Source of the DNA: UBA1479 sp963972065
Lineage (GTDB): Bacteria > Pseudomonadota > Alphaproteobacteria > Rhodospirillales > Casp-alpha2
NCBI GenBank assembly: GCA_963972065.1
Contig: CAXAVJ010000004.1
Span: forward strand, 1-64,000
Reading direction: 5' to 3'
Length of the DNA stretch: 64,000 bases
The notes under the pieces are model-generated. The model did not search any database, was not told the DNA's origin, and saw only the letters and a list, made by a program, of their open reading frames with translations. This document shows positions 7,768 to 16,027 of this stretch, in pieces. Made by a program: the position numbers and the translations under genes. Numbering within the stretch: the stretch's first letter is position 1; the number at the start of each line of letters is the position of its first letter.

Positions 7768-8811
7768 TTACCCCGCCGCGCGGGCTTCCAGATCGGCCAG
7801 CAGGTTATCCGGCACGTTCACGCCCTCCGCATTCGCCTTGGCGCGGTTGGCCCAGCGGTCGACGCCGGGCAGCCAGGCGCCGTCTTGCTCGGTGATGGCC
7901 TGGACCAGGGTGCCGATGCGTTCGATGAAGCGGTTGTCCGCCGTTTCCTCGTCCTCATGGGCGAAGGCGGACGGGTCGATCAGGATGAAGAACTGGCCGA
8001 CCTTGGGCGGCTCGCCGTCGGCGGCGAAGAAGCTGGAGGCTTCGAAGCCGTGGTTGGAGCCCGTGAGCGTCGCCGCCAGGATTTCCACCATCAGCACCAG
8101 GGCCGCGCCCTTGGCGTCGCCCATGGGGATCATCAGGCCGCCGTCGAGGGCTTCCTTGGCGTCCGTGGTCGGCTTGCCGTGCTTGTCCGTGGACCAGCCC
8201 TCGGGGATCGGCTCGCCCTTGTTGGCGGCCATCATGATCTTGCCGCGGGCGACCTTGCTGAGCGCCAGATCGACCAGGATCGGGTCGCCCCAATCCGTGC
8301 CGTCGGCGTTGCGCCGCGGGCAGGCGAAGGCGATGGGGTTGGTGCCGTAGAGGGCGCGGTTGCCGTTCCACGGCGCAATGGCCGCCGGGGCGTTGAGGAA
8401 GCCCATGGCGATCAGGCCCTTGCGGGCGGCGGCTTCGACCGGATGGCCGCCGACGCCGCCGTGGTGGGAATTGCCGATGGCGAGGCCGACGATGCCCGCT
8501 TCCTGCGCCAGCGTCATGGCGCGGCCCAGGCCCAGATGAATGGCCGGATAGGCATAGCCGCCGTTGGCGTCGACGCGCAGCGCGGCCGTCGCCGTCTGTT
8601 CCAGGCGGGCGATGGCATGGCCGTTGACCTTGCCGCTTTTCGCCTGGTCGGCATAGCTGGGCACCCGCGACAGGCCGTGGGACGGCACGCCGTCGGCTTC
8701 GGCCTGCACCAGGGCGCGGACCACATGGGCCGCGTTGTTTTCCGACACATTCGAATTCAGGAAGACCTTGAAGGCCAGCTGTTCGAGTTCTTCCAGGGTC
8801 TTGATCGCCAT
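7768..8811 (-). CDS. comC: (R)-sulfolactate dehydrogenase, ComC-type (Ldh2/malate dehydrogenase family)
   Basis: A 347-residue NAD(P)-dependent oxidoreductase of the Ldh2 family, a fold unrelated to classical lactate dehydrogenase. Family blocks seen are DGVPSHGLSRVPSY, the NSHHGGVGGHPVEAA active-site block, and GTNPIAFACPR in the nucleotide region. ComC interconverts (R)-3-sulfolactate and sulfopyruvate. Start at 8811 (MAIKTLEEL), five bases after the slcC stop. The ComC assignment rests on the neighbours: an SlcC-type dehydrogenase and both sulfopyruvate decarboxylase subunits. On sequence alone it could be a malate, ureidoglycolate or other Ldh2 enzyme. A paralogue lies at 41787-42842 in another context. 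Confidence 0.8.
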   Translation of the reverse strand: MAIKTLEELEQLAFKVFLNSNVSENNAAHVVRALVQAEADGVPSHGLSRVPSYADQAKSGKVNGHAIARLEQTATAALRVDANGGYAYPAIHLGLGRAMTLAQEAGIVGLAIGNSHHGGVGGHPVEAAARKGLIAMGFLNAPAAIAPWNGNRALYGTNPIAFACPRRNADGTDWGDPILVDLALSKVARGKIMMAANKGEPIPEGWSTDKHGKPTTDAKEALDGGLMIPMGDAKGAALVLMVEILAATLTGSNHGFEASSFFAADGEPPKVGQFFILIDPSAFAHEDEETADNRFIERIGTLVQAITEQDGAWLPGVDRWANRAKANAEGVNVPDNLLADLEARAAG

Positions 8812-8816
8812 CGTGT

Positions 8817-9749
8817 TTAGTTCCCGTTCAGGCAGTTGAGGACCGCATCGGCGGTCACGGTGGATACCTTGCCCTCGCCCTCTTCCGTGCGCGGGCCGAC
8901 ATGGGGCGTGCAGTACAGATTGGGCACGCCTTCGAAGATGTTGGGATGGGTCAGGGGTTCTTCGACGAACACGTCGGTGAAGCCGCCCCAAAGCTTGCCG
9001 GATTTCAACGCGTCGACCAGGGCCTGTTCGTCGACGATGCCGCCCCGCGACAGGTTCAGCAGCAGGGCGCGGTCCTTCATCTTGGCGATGGTCTGGGCGT
9101 TGAACAGGCCGCGCGTGTCGTCGGTCAACGGCACGTGGATCGAGACCGCGTCGCATTTCGGCAGCAGGTCGTCCAGGGTTTCCGCGCGCTCGACCTTACA
9201 ATCTGCCCAGCGCGGATCGTCCTTGGCGACCCAGGGGTCGTAGGCGATGCGGTTCATGCCGTTGCCGCGCGCCCGCCAGGCCAGGGCCTGGCCGGTCCAG
9301 CCCATGCCGATGATGCCCAGCGTCTTGCCCTGGACCTCGCGGCCCATCAATTCGATGCGCGGCCATTTCCCGGCGACCACATCCGGCGTCGCCAGGTAGG
9401 AGCGGCGGAACATGACATAGATCGCCCCCATGGCCAGTTCGGCCACGGAATCGGAATTGGCGCCGATGGCGGGAAACACCTTCACGCCCTGGGCCTTGCA
9501 GGCCTCCATGTCGATATTGTCGAGGCCGACGCCCAGGCGGCCGACGCATTCCAGTTTGTCGGCAGCCTCCAGCACGGCGCCCCGCACCTGGGTCGCGTTG
9601 CGCACGATCAGGCCGCGCACGCCGGGCATCAGGGCCGGGATCTTATCCTGTTCGGCCACCAGGTCCGGCAGATAGGACACGTCGTAGCTTTCGGCCAGAC
9701 GGGCGACCTGGGACTCTTCCATGAACTCGGTGATGAGGATGTCGGCCAT
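8817..9749 (-). CDS. slcC: (S)-sulfolactate dehydrogenase, SlcC-type (D-2-hydroxyacid dehydrogenase family)
   Basis: A 310-residue D-isomer-specific 2-hydroxyacid dehydrogenase related to phosphoglycerate dehydrogenase. The Rossmann motif is GIIGMGWTGQALAWRARG, and the catalytic Arg (NLSRGGIVDE), Glu (FVEEPL) and His (TPHVG) are present. GANSDSVAELAMG is the family hinge region. SlcC oxidises (S)-sulfolactate to sulfopyruvate with NAD+; paired with ComC it racemises sulfolactate. GGAG precedes the ATG at 9749. A 157-bp gap separates it from comE, longer than the other spacers. A serine-pathway PGDH is less likely because of the neighbours. Confidence 0.8.
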   Translation of the reverse strand: MADILITEFMEESQVARLAESYDVSYLPDLVAEQDKIPALMPGVRGLIVRNATQVRGAVLEAADKLECVGRLGVGLDNIDMEACKAQGVKVFPAIGANSDSVAELAMGAIYVMFRRSYLATPDVVAGKWPRIELMGREVQGKTLGIIGMGWTGQALAWRARGNGMNRIAYDPWVAKDDPRWADCKVERAETLDDLLPKCDAVSIHVPLTDDTRGLFNAQTIAKMKDRALLLNLSRGGIVDEQALVDALKSGKLWGGFTDVFVEEPLTHPNIFEGVPNLYCTPHVGPRTEEGEGKVSTVTADAVLNCLNGN

Positions 9750-9906
9750 GCTGTGAATACTCCGGCGGCTGTGGCGGCCGGGCGGCCGCCAATGAAAAGC
9801 CGGGAGACCTTAACGGTCCCCGAAGGACCCGCCAAGGGCGGGCGCGCGGCGATGGATGCTGACGCGCCCCGCCCCTGGCCGGGAGGACACCGTACGTAAG
9901 GAGCCT

Positions 9907-10470
9907 TTAAGCGTTGGCCGCTTCAAGCGCCTTCATGAAACGGTCGCGGATCACGACCTGGTCCATGGTGATGTTGGGAACCGGGATGTTGCCCGACTCG
10001 CACTTGCAGACGATGACCGTCATCTTCTTCGACGCGATGGCGTCCTTCATGACCTGGGCCGTGTCTTCGGCCTTGCACTCGATCACGTTGTCGCAACCGC
10101 AGGCCTCGGCGACCTTGGTCAGCGAGGTCTTTTTGCCGGCATAGGTCGGCTGATCGCCGGTCGAGCCGTAGCTGCCGTTGTCGATGATCAAGAGGATGTA
10201 GTTGTCGGCCACGTTGTTGCCGATGGTCGGCAGGGTGCCCAGGTTGGTCAGGACCGAACCGTCACCGTCGATGGCGATGATGGTCTGCTTCTGCGCGAGC
10301 GCCAGGCCGAGGCCGATGGACGACGACAGACCCATGGTGCCGAGCATGTAGAAGTTGGTCGGCTGGTCGTCCATCAGGTGGAGTTCCTGGCTGGGCAGGC
10401 CGATGTTGCAGACCACGAACTGATCGGAAATGACCGGGATCAGGCTTTTCAGAACGTCGGAGCGGATCAT
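9907..10470 (-). CDS. comE: Sulfopyruvate decarboxylase beta subunit
   Basis: Thiamine diphosphate-binding subunit of sulfopyruvate decarboxylase, which converts 3-sulfopyruvate to sulfoacetaldehyde and CO2. The ComE-type MGLSSSIGLGLALAQ helix and the ThDP motif GDGSVLTNLG ending at IDNGSYGSTGDQPTY are present; the length (187 residues) fits the split enzyme. Two starts compete: ATG 10476 overlaps the comD stop as ATGA, and ATG 10470 has the better spacing to AAAGGGGA. I report the latter. Sulfoacetaldehyde would need Xsc or a dehydrogenase next, neither of which is in this cluster. Confidence 0.87.
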   Translation of the reverse strand: MIRSDVLKSLIPVISDQFVVCNIGLPSQELHLMDDQPTNFYMLGTMGLSSSIGLGLALAQKQTIIAIDGDGSVLTNLGTLPTIGNNVADNYILLIIDNGSYGSTGDQPTYAGKKTSLTKVAEACGCDNVIECKAEDTAQVMKDAIASKKMTVIVCKCESGNIPVPNITMDQVVIRDRFMKALEAANA

Positions 10471-10472
10471 GG

Positions 10473-10970
10473 TCATTCCCCTTTCCAGAAGGTGGCGTCG
10501 GTCAGAATGGCCACCGGCTTGTTGCACATGAAGGTGTACTTGAGAATCTTGTCGAGCTCGGCCGCGTCTTCCCGCTTGTGGAAGTGGTAGGTCGGGATCA
10601 GCATCTGGTTCAACAGCGCCTTGGTGTGCAGGGCCATTTCAACCTGGCAGGCCACCGGCTCGCCGAGTTCGCCGCGGTAGCTGATCAGCATGGGCAGCGG
10701 GATGTGGTAGAACTGGATCAGCGTCGCCAGGGAGTTGAGCGTCACGCCCAGGGCCGTGTTCTGCATGATGATGGCCGACCGCTTGCCGCCCATGAAGGCG
10801 CCGGCACAGAGGCCCATGCCTTCGTCTTCCTTGTTGCACGGCACGTGCATGATGCTGGAATGGTTTTCGGCTTCTTCGATCACGCCGCCGAGCTGCTTAC
10901 ACGGAACAGTGGTGATGAACTCGATATTGTTGTTCACCATGTCCGTGACGATCTGTTTATGAATCGACAA
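10473..10970 (-). CDS. comD: Sulfopyruvate decarboxylase alpha subunit
   Basis: The N-terminal (PYR-type) half of sulfopyruvate decarboxylase, 165 residues. The ThDP-activating glutamate lies in HVPCNKEDEGMGLCAGA, and the ALGVTLNSLATLIQFYHIPL and ISYRGELGEPVACQ stretches are typical of ComD. The gene begins with TTG at 10970, with GGAGGAC seven bases upstream; the next ATG in frame would cut the first strand. It is the first gene of the leftward comD-comE-slcC-comC run and is divergent from the GntR regulator. Confidence 0.87.
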   Translation of the reverse strand: MSIHKQIVTDMVNNNIEFITTVPCKQLGGVIEEAENHSSIMHVPCNKEDEGMGLCAGAFMGGKRSAIIMQNTALGVTLNSLATLIQFYHIPLPMLISYRGELGEPVACQVEMALHTKALLNQMLIPTYHFHKREDAAELDKILKYTFMCNKPVAILTDATFWKGE

Positions 10971-11191
10971 GACTTGTCCTCCGGGTCCAGGTTCCGCGCA
11001 AAACGCTGCCCCCTGCCGCCGCCGCAGACGGATGCCTGAGACGAGGTCGGGGGGACGGCCTTGCGCCGAACGGTATGGGTTCAGGGTGCGCCCTGGGTTT
11101 CCTCAAATGCTTAACGTGCGGGCTGGGATTGACGCTCCCTTTGTTGTTCGCCCGTACCCGCAATAGTCCTTGGCTCTTGCCGCCGTCAAGC

Positions 11192-11218
11192 AAGTCTTAT
11201 AACTCTTATAGAAGACTT
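11192..11218. promoter_or_regulatory. Imperfect palindrome and direct repeat upstream of the GntR gene
   Basis: AAGTCTT (11192-11198) and AAGACTT (11212-11218) form outer arms, and TATAA/TTATA form inner arms with a two-base offset. Within it TCTTATA occurs twice at a 9-base spacing. It lies 27 bp before the GntR start and ~220 bp before comD, a natural autoregulatory operator position. Confidence 0.5.
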
Positions 11219-11245
11219 TGCGTTTTTTTGACGAAAGGGCCGCAT

Positions 11246-11989
11246 ATGCCTGAAACCTGGGGGGACCGGCCCCGATCCGGCGACGGGCCGCTGTACCGGC
11301 AGGTGCGCGAGGCCCTGCTGCGCGAGATCGCCCAGGGCCGCCATCCGGTGACCGAGCCCCTGCCCTCGGAACAGAAACTGGCCGCCCGCTTCGGCGTCGC
11401 CCAGGGCACGGTGCGCCGGGCGTTGGATGAAATGGCGCGGGAAAACCTGGTGATCCGTCATCAGGGGCGCGGCACCTTCGTCCATGCCCATGGCCCGGAC
11501 CGCGACCGCTTCCACTTCTTCCACCTGCTGGCGGCGGATGGTGAGCGGCGCCTGCCGACCTCGCGGGTATTGTCGATGACGCAACGCCGCGTGACGCAGA
11601 CCGAGGCCCTGGCCCTCAGCCTCTCCCCCCAGGCGCGGGTGGTCGAGATCAAACGCGTGCGCGACCTGATGGCACGGCGCGCGATCCTGGAACTCATCAT
11701 CCTGCCCGACGACCTGTTCCCCGGCCTGGGCGACCTCAACAAGACGCAGCTGCCCAACACGCTCTATCAGCTTTATCAGGATCGCTTCGCCGTGATCGTC
11801 CACCGCGCGGTCGAAAAGCTCACCGCCGAGGCCGCCGGCCCCGACGACGTGACCCATCTGGGCCTGGACCGGGGCGCGCCGCTTCTGCGTATCGAGCGCA
11901 TCGCCCAGACCCTCGACGGCACGCCGGTGGAACTGCGCATCTCGCGCTGCGACACCACGCATCTGGCGTATTTCAGTGATCTGTTGTGA
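11246..11989 (+). CDS. GntR/HutC-family regulator, probable sulfolactate regulator
   Basis: A 247-residue regulator with an N-terminal winged helix (PLYRQVREALLREIAQG, PSEQKLAARFGVAQGTVRRA, recognition part NLVIRHQGRGTFV) and a C-terminal UTRA ligand-binding domain (from about residue 90, ending in ISRCDTTHLAYFSDL). HutC-type members respond to small carboxylates, amino acids or phospho-sugars. The ATG at 11246 follows GAAAGGG; a longer frame back to 11075 lacks support. It is divergent from comD, so control of the sulfolactate operon is the obvious inference. Confidence 0.85.
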   Translation: MPETWGDRPRSGDGPLYRQVREALLREIAQGRHPVTEPLPSEQKLAARFGVAQGTVRRALDEMARENLVIRHQGRGTFVHAHGPDRDRFHFFHLLAADGERRLPTSRVLSMTQRRVTQTEALALSLSPQARVVEIKRVRDLMARRAILELIILPDDLFPGLGDLNKTQLPNTLYQLYQDRFAVIVHRAVEKLTAEAAGPDDVTHLGLDRGAPLLRIERIAQTLDGTPVELRISRCDTTHLAYFSDLL

Positions 11990-11998
11990 GTGCCTGGA

Positions 11999-12430
11999 TT
12001 ACGTGCGCCAATTGCTCATGGAGCCATAGGTGTTCAGACCCCGGCCGTGCTCCAGGACATGGCGCAGGCGCTTCACCGTGACGCCGTAGACCGCCCGCAG
12101 CAAGGGGTCCATGGCGGCCGCGCGATCCTCGAATTCCTGTCGCGGCAACACGCTGACCGTCGTGTCCTCCAAGGCGATCACCGATGCGGACCGTGTATGC
12201 GCGTCAATCAACGCAAGTTCGCCGACGACATCACCCTTGCCGAGCACGGCGATGGTCTTTGGCGAGCAGGTCCGCATGCCTTTGCGGATTTCAACGCGCC
12301 CGCTCAGGATCAAGTAGGCCTCGTCGCCGGAATCGCCTTCGCAGATGATCTCGTCACCGGCGAAAAAGCTGCGATGGGTCTTTTTGAGGGGCACGCGGTC
12401 GGCTATTGCGAAGGCTGGCTGAGGGGACAT
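11999..12430 (-). CDS. Stand-alone cyclic-nucleotide-binding domain protein
   Basis: A 143-residue cNMP-binding (CAP effector) domain with no DNA-binding helix-turn-helix. Family blocks are FFAGDEIICEGDSGDEAYLI, SGRVEIRK and the phosphate-binding GKGDVVGELALIDAHTRSAS. Such isolated domains bind cAMP or cGMP, or act as partners of other signalling proteins. Start at 12430 with GAGAA upstream; a longer ORF to 12652 lacks a ribosome site. It converges on the GntR gene with a nine-base gap. Confidence 0.82.
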   Translation of the reverse strand: MSPQPAFAIADRVPLKKTHRSFFAGDEIICEGDSGDEAYLILSGRVEIRKGMRTCSPKTIAVLGKGDVVGELALIDAHTRSASVIALEDTTVSVLPRQEFEDRAAAMDPLLRAVYGVTVKRLRHVLEHGRGLNTYGSMSNWRT

Positions 12431-12645
12431 CGTATTCTCTATTTTTACGCGTCGCGCGACGCGCGGGGACGTTTTCAATTTCAGGCCGAGGCCGCTGCGA
12501 TCCGGAACAGCGCCGGACAATTCCTCTCGTACAGTGGCCCGGCGGTCGCCACAGTGACAGGTGTCACTTCGCCCGCTAGGCCAAAAGTATGGGGTGCGCC
12601 GCCATGAATCTGGCGATGATAGACGACCTGGTGTAATCAGCGCGG

Positions 12646-13296
12646 ATGGCAATCTATCGGCTCATCCTCGGCAACAAGAACTATTCGTCCTGGTCGCTGC
12701 GCGCCTGGCTGATGCTGAAGTTCGCCGGGGCCGAATTCACGGAAACCACGGTCCTGTTCGGGCGGCCGGACATGAAGGAAAACCTGCGCCGTCTGTCGCC
12801 GACGGGGCTGGTGCCCGTTCTCGAACACGGTGATCTGATCATTCCCGACAGCATCGCCATCGCCGAATACCTGGCCGAACGGCACCCGGACGCCAACCTG
12901 TGGCCCGCCGAGGCGGCGGCCCGCGCCGTGGCGCGGTCGGTCTCGGCGCAGATGCACGCGGGCTTCGTCGCCCTGCGCGGCCAGATGCCCATGAACCTGA
13001 CCCATGTCACGGACCGGGTCACGCCGTCGCCCGATACCCTGGCGGACATCGCCCGCATTCAGGACATCTGGCGGACCTGCCGCCGCGACCATGGCGCGGG
13101 CGGGACCTTCCTGTTCGGGCAGCCGACCATCGCGGACGCCATGTATGCCCCCGTGGTTTCCCGCTTCCGGACCTATGGCGTCGCGGTCGACACCGACACC
13201 CGCGCCTATATGGACGCCGTCTGGGCCCTCCCCGCCATGGCCGAGGCCGTCGCCCTCGCCGCGCAGGAAGCACGCATTCCCGAATACGAACTTTAA
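12646..13296 (+). CDS. Glutathione S-transferase family protein
   Basis: A 216-residue cytosolic GST. The thioredoxin-like half begins with ILGNKNYSSWSLRAWLMLK, where the serine is the likely catalytic residue, and contains the LVPVLEHGDLIIPDSIAIAEYL glutathione-binding block (cis-Pro and the Glu-Ser/Asp-Ser pair). The all-helical half follows and ends in ADAMYAPVVSRFRTYGV. It is close to the zeta/omega-like bacterial GSTs of unknown substrate. No strong ribosome site is seen before 12646. It is divergent from the cNMP-domain gene. Confidence 0.85.
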   Translation: MAIYRLILGNKNYSSWSLRAWLMLKFAGAEFTETTVLFGRPDMKENLRRLSPTGLVPVLEHGDLIIPDSIAIAEYLAERHPDANLWPAEAAARAVARSVSAQMHAGFVALRGQMPMNLTHVTDRVTPSPDTLADIARIQDIWRTCRRDHGAGGTFLFGQPTIADAMYAPVVSRFRTYGVAVDTDTRAYMDAVWALPAMAEAVALAAQEARIPEYEL

Positions 13297-13345
13297 CGTC
13301 CAAGGCCACGTTGACAGCCGCCCGCAAATCCGCCCCTATCGCGCC

Positions 13346-13756
13346 ATGATAGGACGCATTTCCGCAACCCTTTCGGCGCCGTTCAAGGCCGCCCGCCCCC
13401 TGGGCGGACTGGCCCTGGCCGGGGCCGCGGCGTTGCTCGGGCTCGGCATCCGTTACGGCTTCATCGAACCGGAACAAATCGGCGCTGCTTGTGAGCAGGC
13501 CGGCCCCTGGTGGTGCGGGCTGCGCCGGGGCCTGATGGCCGCCCTGGGCTGGAACGCCCTCGGTCTGACGGCGCTGGTCTGCGCCCTTGTGAGCTTTCTT
13601 CCCGATCCCCGCCGCCATGCCGTGGCCGCCCATGGCGCCCTGGTCCTCGGCGGGGCCGGGCTGGTTCTCTACAACGCCACGGCGGCGTCAGCGGCGGTGG
13701 TATTGGCCATCATCGCCCTGGCCCTGCGCCGCCAGGGCCCGGCCGAGAACCCGTAG
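13346..13756 (+). CDS. Small integral membrane protein, unknown function
   Basis: A 136-residue hydrophobic protein with about three to four membrane segments (near residues 18-36, 65-82, 90-108, 110-124) and a short polar Cys-Trp loop (CEQAGPWWCGLRRG) in the middle. I do not recognise a family. It begins 49 bp after the GST stop. Its last 69 bases overlap the 3' end of the convergent GH17 gene on the other strand, an unusually long overlap that makes one of the two ends slightly suspect. Confidence 0.6.
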   Translation: MIGRISATLSAPFKAARPLGGLALAGAAALLGLGIRYGFIEPEQIGAACEQAGPWWCGLRRGLMAALGWNALGLTALVCALVSFLPDPRRHAVAAHGALVLGGAGLVLYNATAASAAVVLAIIALALRRQGPAENP

Positions 13757-15352
13757 CTCGCCCATCACCGCCGGCAGACCCGGCAGGGCGAGCAGCAGAC
13801 AGGTTCCGGCCCAGGCCAGGGCCTCCAGATTGCCCGGGGCGTCCACGGCAAGCGGTCCGGCGACAGCCAGCAAAAGCGCGATCCAGGCGTCTTCCGGACG
13901 GCCCGCCGTGGCGCGGTCCCGCCCGCGCCAGGCAAGCAGCGCCAGCGCCAGCCCCGGCAGGACGAAGGCCAGGGACAGGAAGTCCCGGTGACGGCCGTCG
14001 GCGGCCAGGGCCAGGGCGAGAACGCCCGCCGGCAGCAGCACCGCCCAGCGCATCAGACCCAACACCTGGTCCGGCGACAGGCGGCATCGGCGCAGGCCCG
14101 CCAGCACATCGCCCAGGGGGGCCGGCCGCAAACCCACCAGCCACGGCGGGCGAACCAGCTGCGCCGCCAGCAGCACGCCGCCCCCGGCCGCCAGCAGCAA
14201 CAGATAGATGCCGCCCAGCCAGCCCTGGGTCCCAATGGCGGCGGCCTCGATCTGGGCCGCCAGCATCCACAGACAGGTTCCCGTCGCCCCGCCCGCAAGG
14301 CCAACGCCGAGCAGGGCGGCCACGCCGGGCCGCCGCACCGCCGACAACGCGACACCGAGAAACAGCAGGCAGAGCATCGCCGAAAACCCGGCGGCCAGGG
14401 GCCAGTCGGGCCATTCGCGAACCGGACCGGCCAGGGGGAACTTGGCATCGCGGCCGGCGTCAAGCACGCCCCAGAAGCCGCCCACGGTGCCCTCGGGCAG
14501 GCGCTTCCACGGCTGGTCCACGGCCTCGACCACGTTGTAGGGCACGCCGAGACTGTCCGCCTGGGCCGCGAACTCGCGCAGGAAGCGCGCCTGATTGACG
14601 CGGCTGGGCACCCCGGCCCCGCGCGTGCGTCCGGCGCTGGGCCAGCCGGTTTCGCCGATCTCGATCCGGGCATGGGGGAACACGGCCCGCGCATGGGCGA
14701 CCGTCGCCCGCACCCCGTCCTGGGCCGCGCGCACGGACCGGGGCGCCGGGTCGTCCCAATAGGGCAGGACATGGATCAGCATCAGGTCCACGGCACCGGC
14801 GACGGCCGGATGGCGTTCCCAGAAATCGAACACGTCCGCATAGGCCACGGGCAGCGGGGTGCGCGCCTTCACGCTTTCGATGATCCCGGCCAGGCGCGTG
14901 CCCGACATCTCACGGCGCAGCAGAACCTCGTTGCCGACGACGATGGCGCGCACGGCCTCGGGATGCTTGGCGGCGACCCGCAATGCCGCCGCGATCTCGA
15001 TCCGGTTGCGCTTGTCCTCGGTACCGATCCACACGCCCAAAAGCACCTTCATGCCCAGTTTGGCGGCGGCCGGCAGCACCTCCGCCTGCACCCCGTAGGA
15101 GGAATAGGTGCGCACGCAGCCGGTCAGTTTCGACAGGGCCGTGAGGTCGCGCTCGATCAGGCCCGGCGGCAGGGCATAGTCCGGTCCCATCAGGGGATGG
15201 CCGTCGGAAGTGGTCGGCGCATAGGACAGACAGTCGAAGCGCCCACCCGGCACATCCGCCATGTCGATCGGACGCCCCAGCCAAGCCCACAGCGCCGTCA
15301 CCGCCGAGGCGACGGCGGCAAACACGCACAGGGATATCAGGAAAGGCCGCAT
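13688..15352 (-). CDS. Membrane-bound GH17-family beta-glucan enzyme
   Basis: A 554-residue protein with an N-terminal membrane anchor (residues 1-25), a periplasmic glycoside hydrolase family 17 domain (about 40-320) and a C-terminal block of six or more membrane segments. The acid/base Glu is in AIVVGNEVLLR and the nucleophile Glu in IEIGETGWPSAG. Membrane GH17 proteins of rhizobia (NdvC-like) act in cyclic beta-(1,3)/(1,6)-glucan synthesis as transglycosylases, and this architecture agrees. Start set at 15352, since upstream codons lack membrane-anchor character. No ndvB-type synthase is in the window. Confidence 0.78.
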   Translation of the reverse strand: MRPFLISLCVFAAVASAVTALWAWLGRPIDMADVPGGRFDCLSYAPTTSDGHPLMGPDYALPPGLIERDLTALSKLTGCVRTYSSYGVQAEVLPAAAKLGMKVLLGVWIGTEDKRNRIEIAAALRVAAKHPEAVRAIVVGNEVLLRREMSGTRLAGIIESVKARTPLPVAYADVFDFWERHPAVAGAVDLMLIHVLPYWDDPAPRSVRAAQDGVRATVAHARAVFPHARIEIGETGWPSAGRTRGAGVPSRVNQARFLREFAAQADSLGVPYNVVEAVDQPWKRLPEGTVGGFWGVLDAGRDAKFPLAGPVREWPDWPLAAGFSAMLCLLFLGVALSAVRRPGVAALLGVGLAGGATGTCLWMLAAQIEAAAIGTQGWLGGIYLLLLAAGGGVLLAAQLVRPPWLVGLRPAPLGDVLAGLRRCRLSPDQVLGLMRWAVLLPAGVLALALAADGRHRDFLSLAFVLPGLALALLAWRGRDRATAGRPEDAWIALLLAVAGPLAVDAPGNLEALAWAGTCLLLALPGLPAVMGELRVLGRALAAQGQGDDGQYHRR

Positions 15353-15395
15353 GACCGTCACGCCGTCCGGCAGATCATGCAGGCGGAACCCCGGC

Positions 15396-15959
15396 CTATT
15401 CCGCGGCCTGGAGTTTTTCGTTGTAGGTTTCGAACAGGGCCATGTTGCGCGGCACATCGTAGGGACGCTCGGTCAGGCCCTGGGCTTCCCACTCGCTACG
15501 CGGTTCCTCGAAGAAATTGCCGCCGTAGACGTGCAGTGCGCCGGTCAGGCGGTCCAGCGGGTTGGTCACGGAATGGACGATGTCCTTGCCCAGCGGCGCC
15601 ACGTCGCCGGGGCGCATGGCCTTGGCGCCGGCGGCCTCGATCCGGGTGTGGCCGGGCTCGCCCTCGACCTTTTTCCAGAACACGTTGTCCTCGGCCCCCG
15701 TGTACAGGCCGATGACCGCCCACATATTGTGATTGTGCGGCAGCAAGGTCATGTAGGGCCCCCACACGAGATTGAGGATCGTCAGTTCGTCGGACACGTA
15801 GATCTTGTCGGGGCCGGCCTTGGTCGGCTCGCCCAGGCCGCGCAGCAGGTCGGCCGGATCGCTGCAGGCGCGCTCAACCAGTTCCTTCACCGCGATGTGG
15901 CTATCGGTCTCGCGGATGGCCTCGAGACAATCCTGGGTGAAACGGTCGCGGTCGAACAT
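15396..15959 (-). CDS. Cysteine/thiol dioxygenase-like cupin
   Basis: A 187-residue cupin of the cysteine dioxygenase family. The iron ligands would be the two His in LPHNHNMWAVIGLY and the His in GALHVYGG; the HSV block near IVHSVTNPLDRLTG fits the second cupin motif. Bacterial members oxidise cysteine or 3-mercaptopropionate to the sulfinate with O2. AGGAG precedes the ATG. A TTGTGTACA half-palindrome lies about 60 bp upstream. Proximity to the sulfolactate genes (4 kb) fits C3 sulfur metabolism but the genes are not in one operon. The substrate thiol is unknown. Confidence 0.75.
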   Translation of the reverse strand: MFDRDRFTQDCLEAIRETDSHIAVKELVERACSDPADLLRGLGEPTKAGPDKIYVSDELTILNLVWGPYMTLLPHNHNMWAVIGLYTGAEDNVFWKKVEGEPGHTRIEAAGAKAMRPGDVAPLGKDIVHSVTNPLDRLTGALHVYGGNFFEEPRSEWEAQGLTERPYDVPRNMALFETYNEKLQAAE

Positions 15960-16017
15960 GGCGTAGGCTCCTGGGCGATTAAGGGGTGTTCTTCTGGCGG
16001 GCGATTCTCCGCCAATA

Positions 16018-16027
16018 TTGTGTACAT
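16018..16027. promoter_or_regulatory. TTGTGTACAT, GntR-type half-palindrome
   Basis: Differs at two positions from the perfect palindrome TTGTATACAA found at 37371-37380. It is 59 bp upstream of the cupin start, a usual operator position. Weak on its own; support comes from the other two occurrences. Confidence 0.35.
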
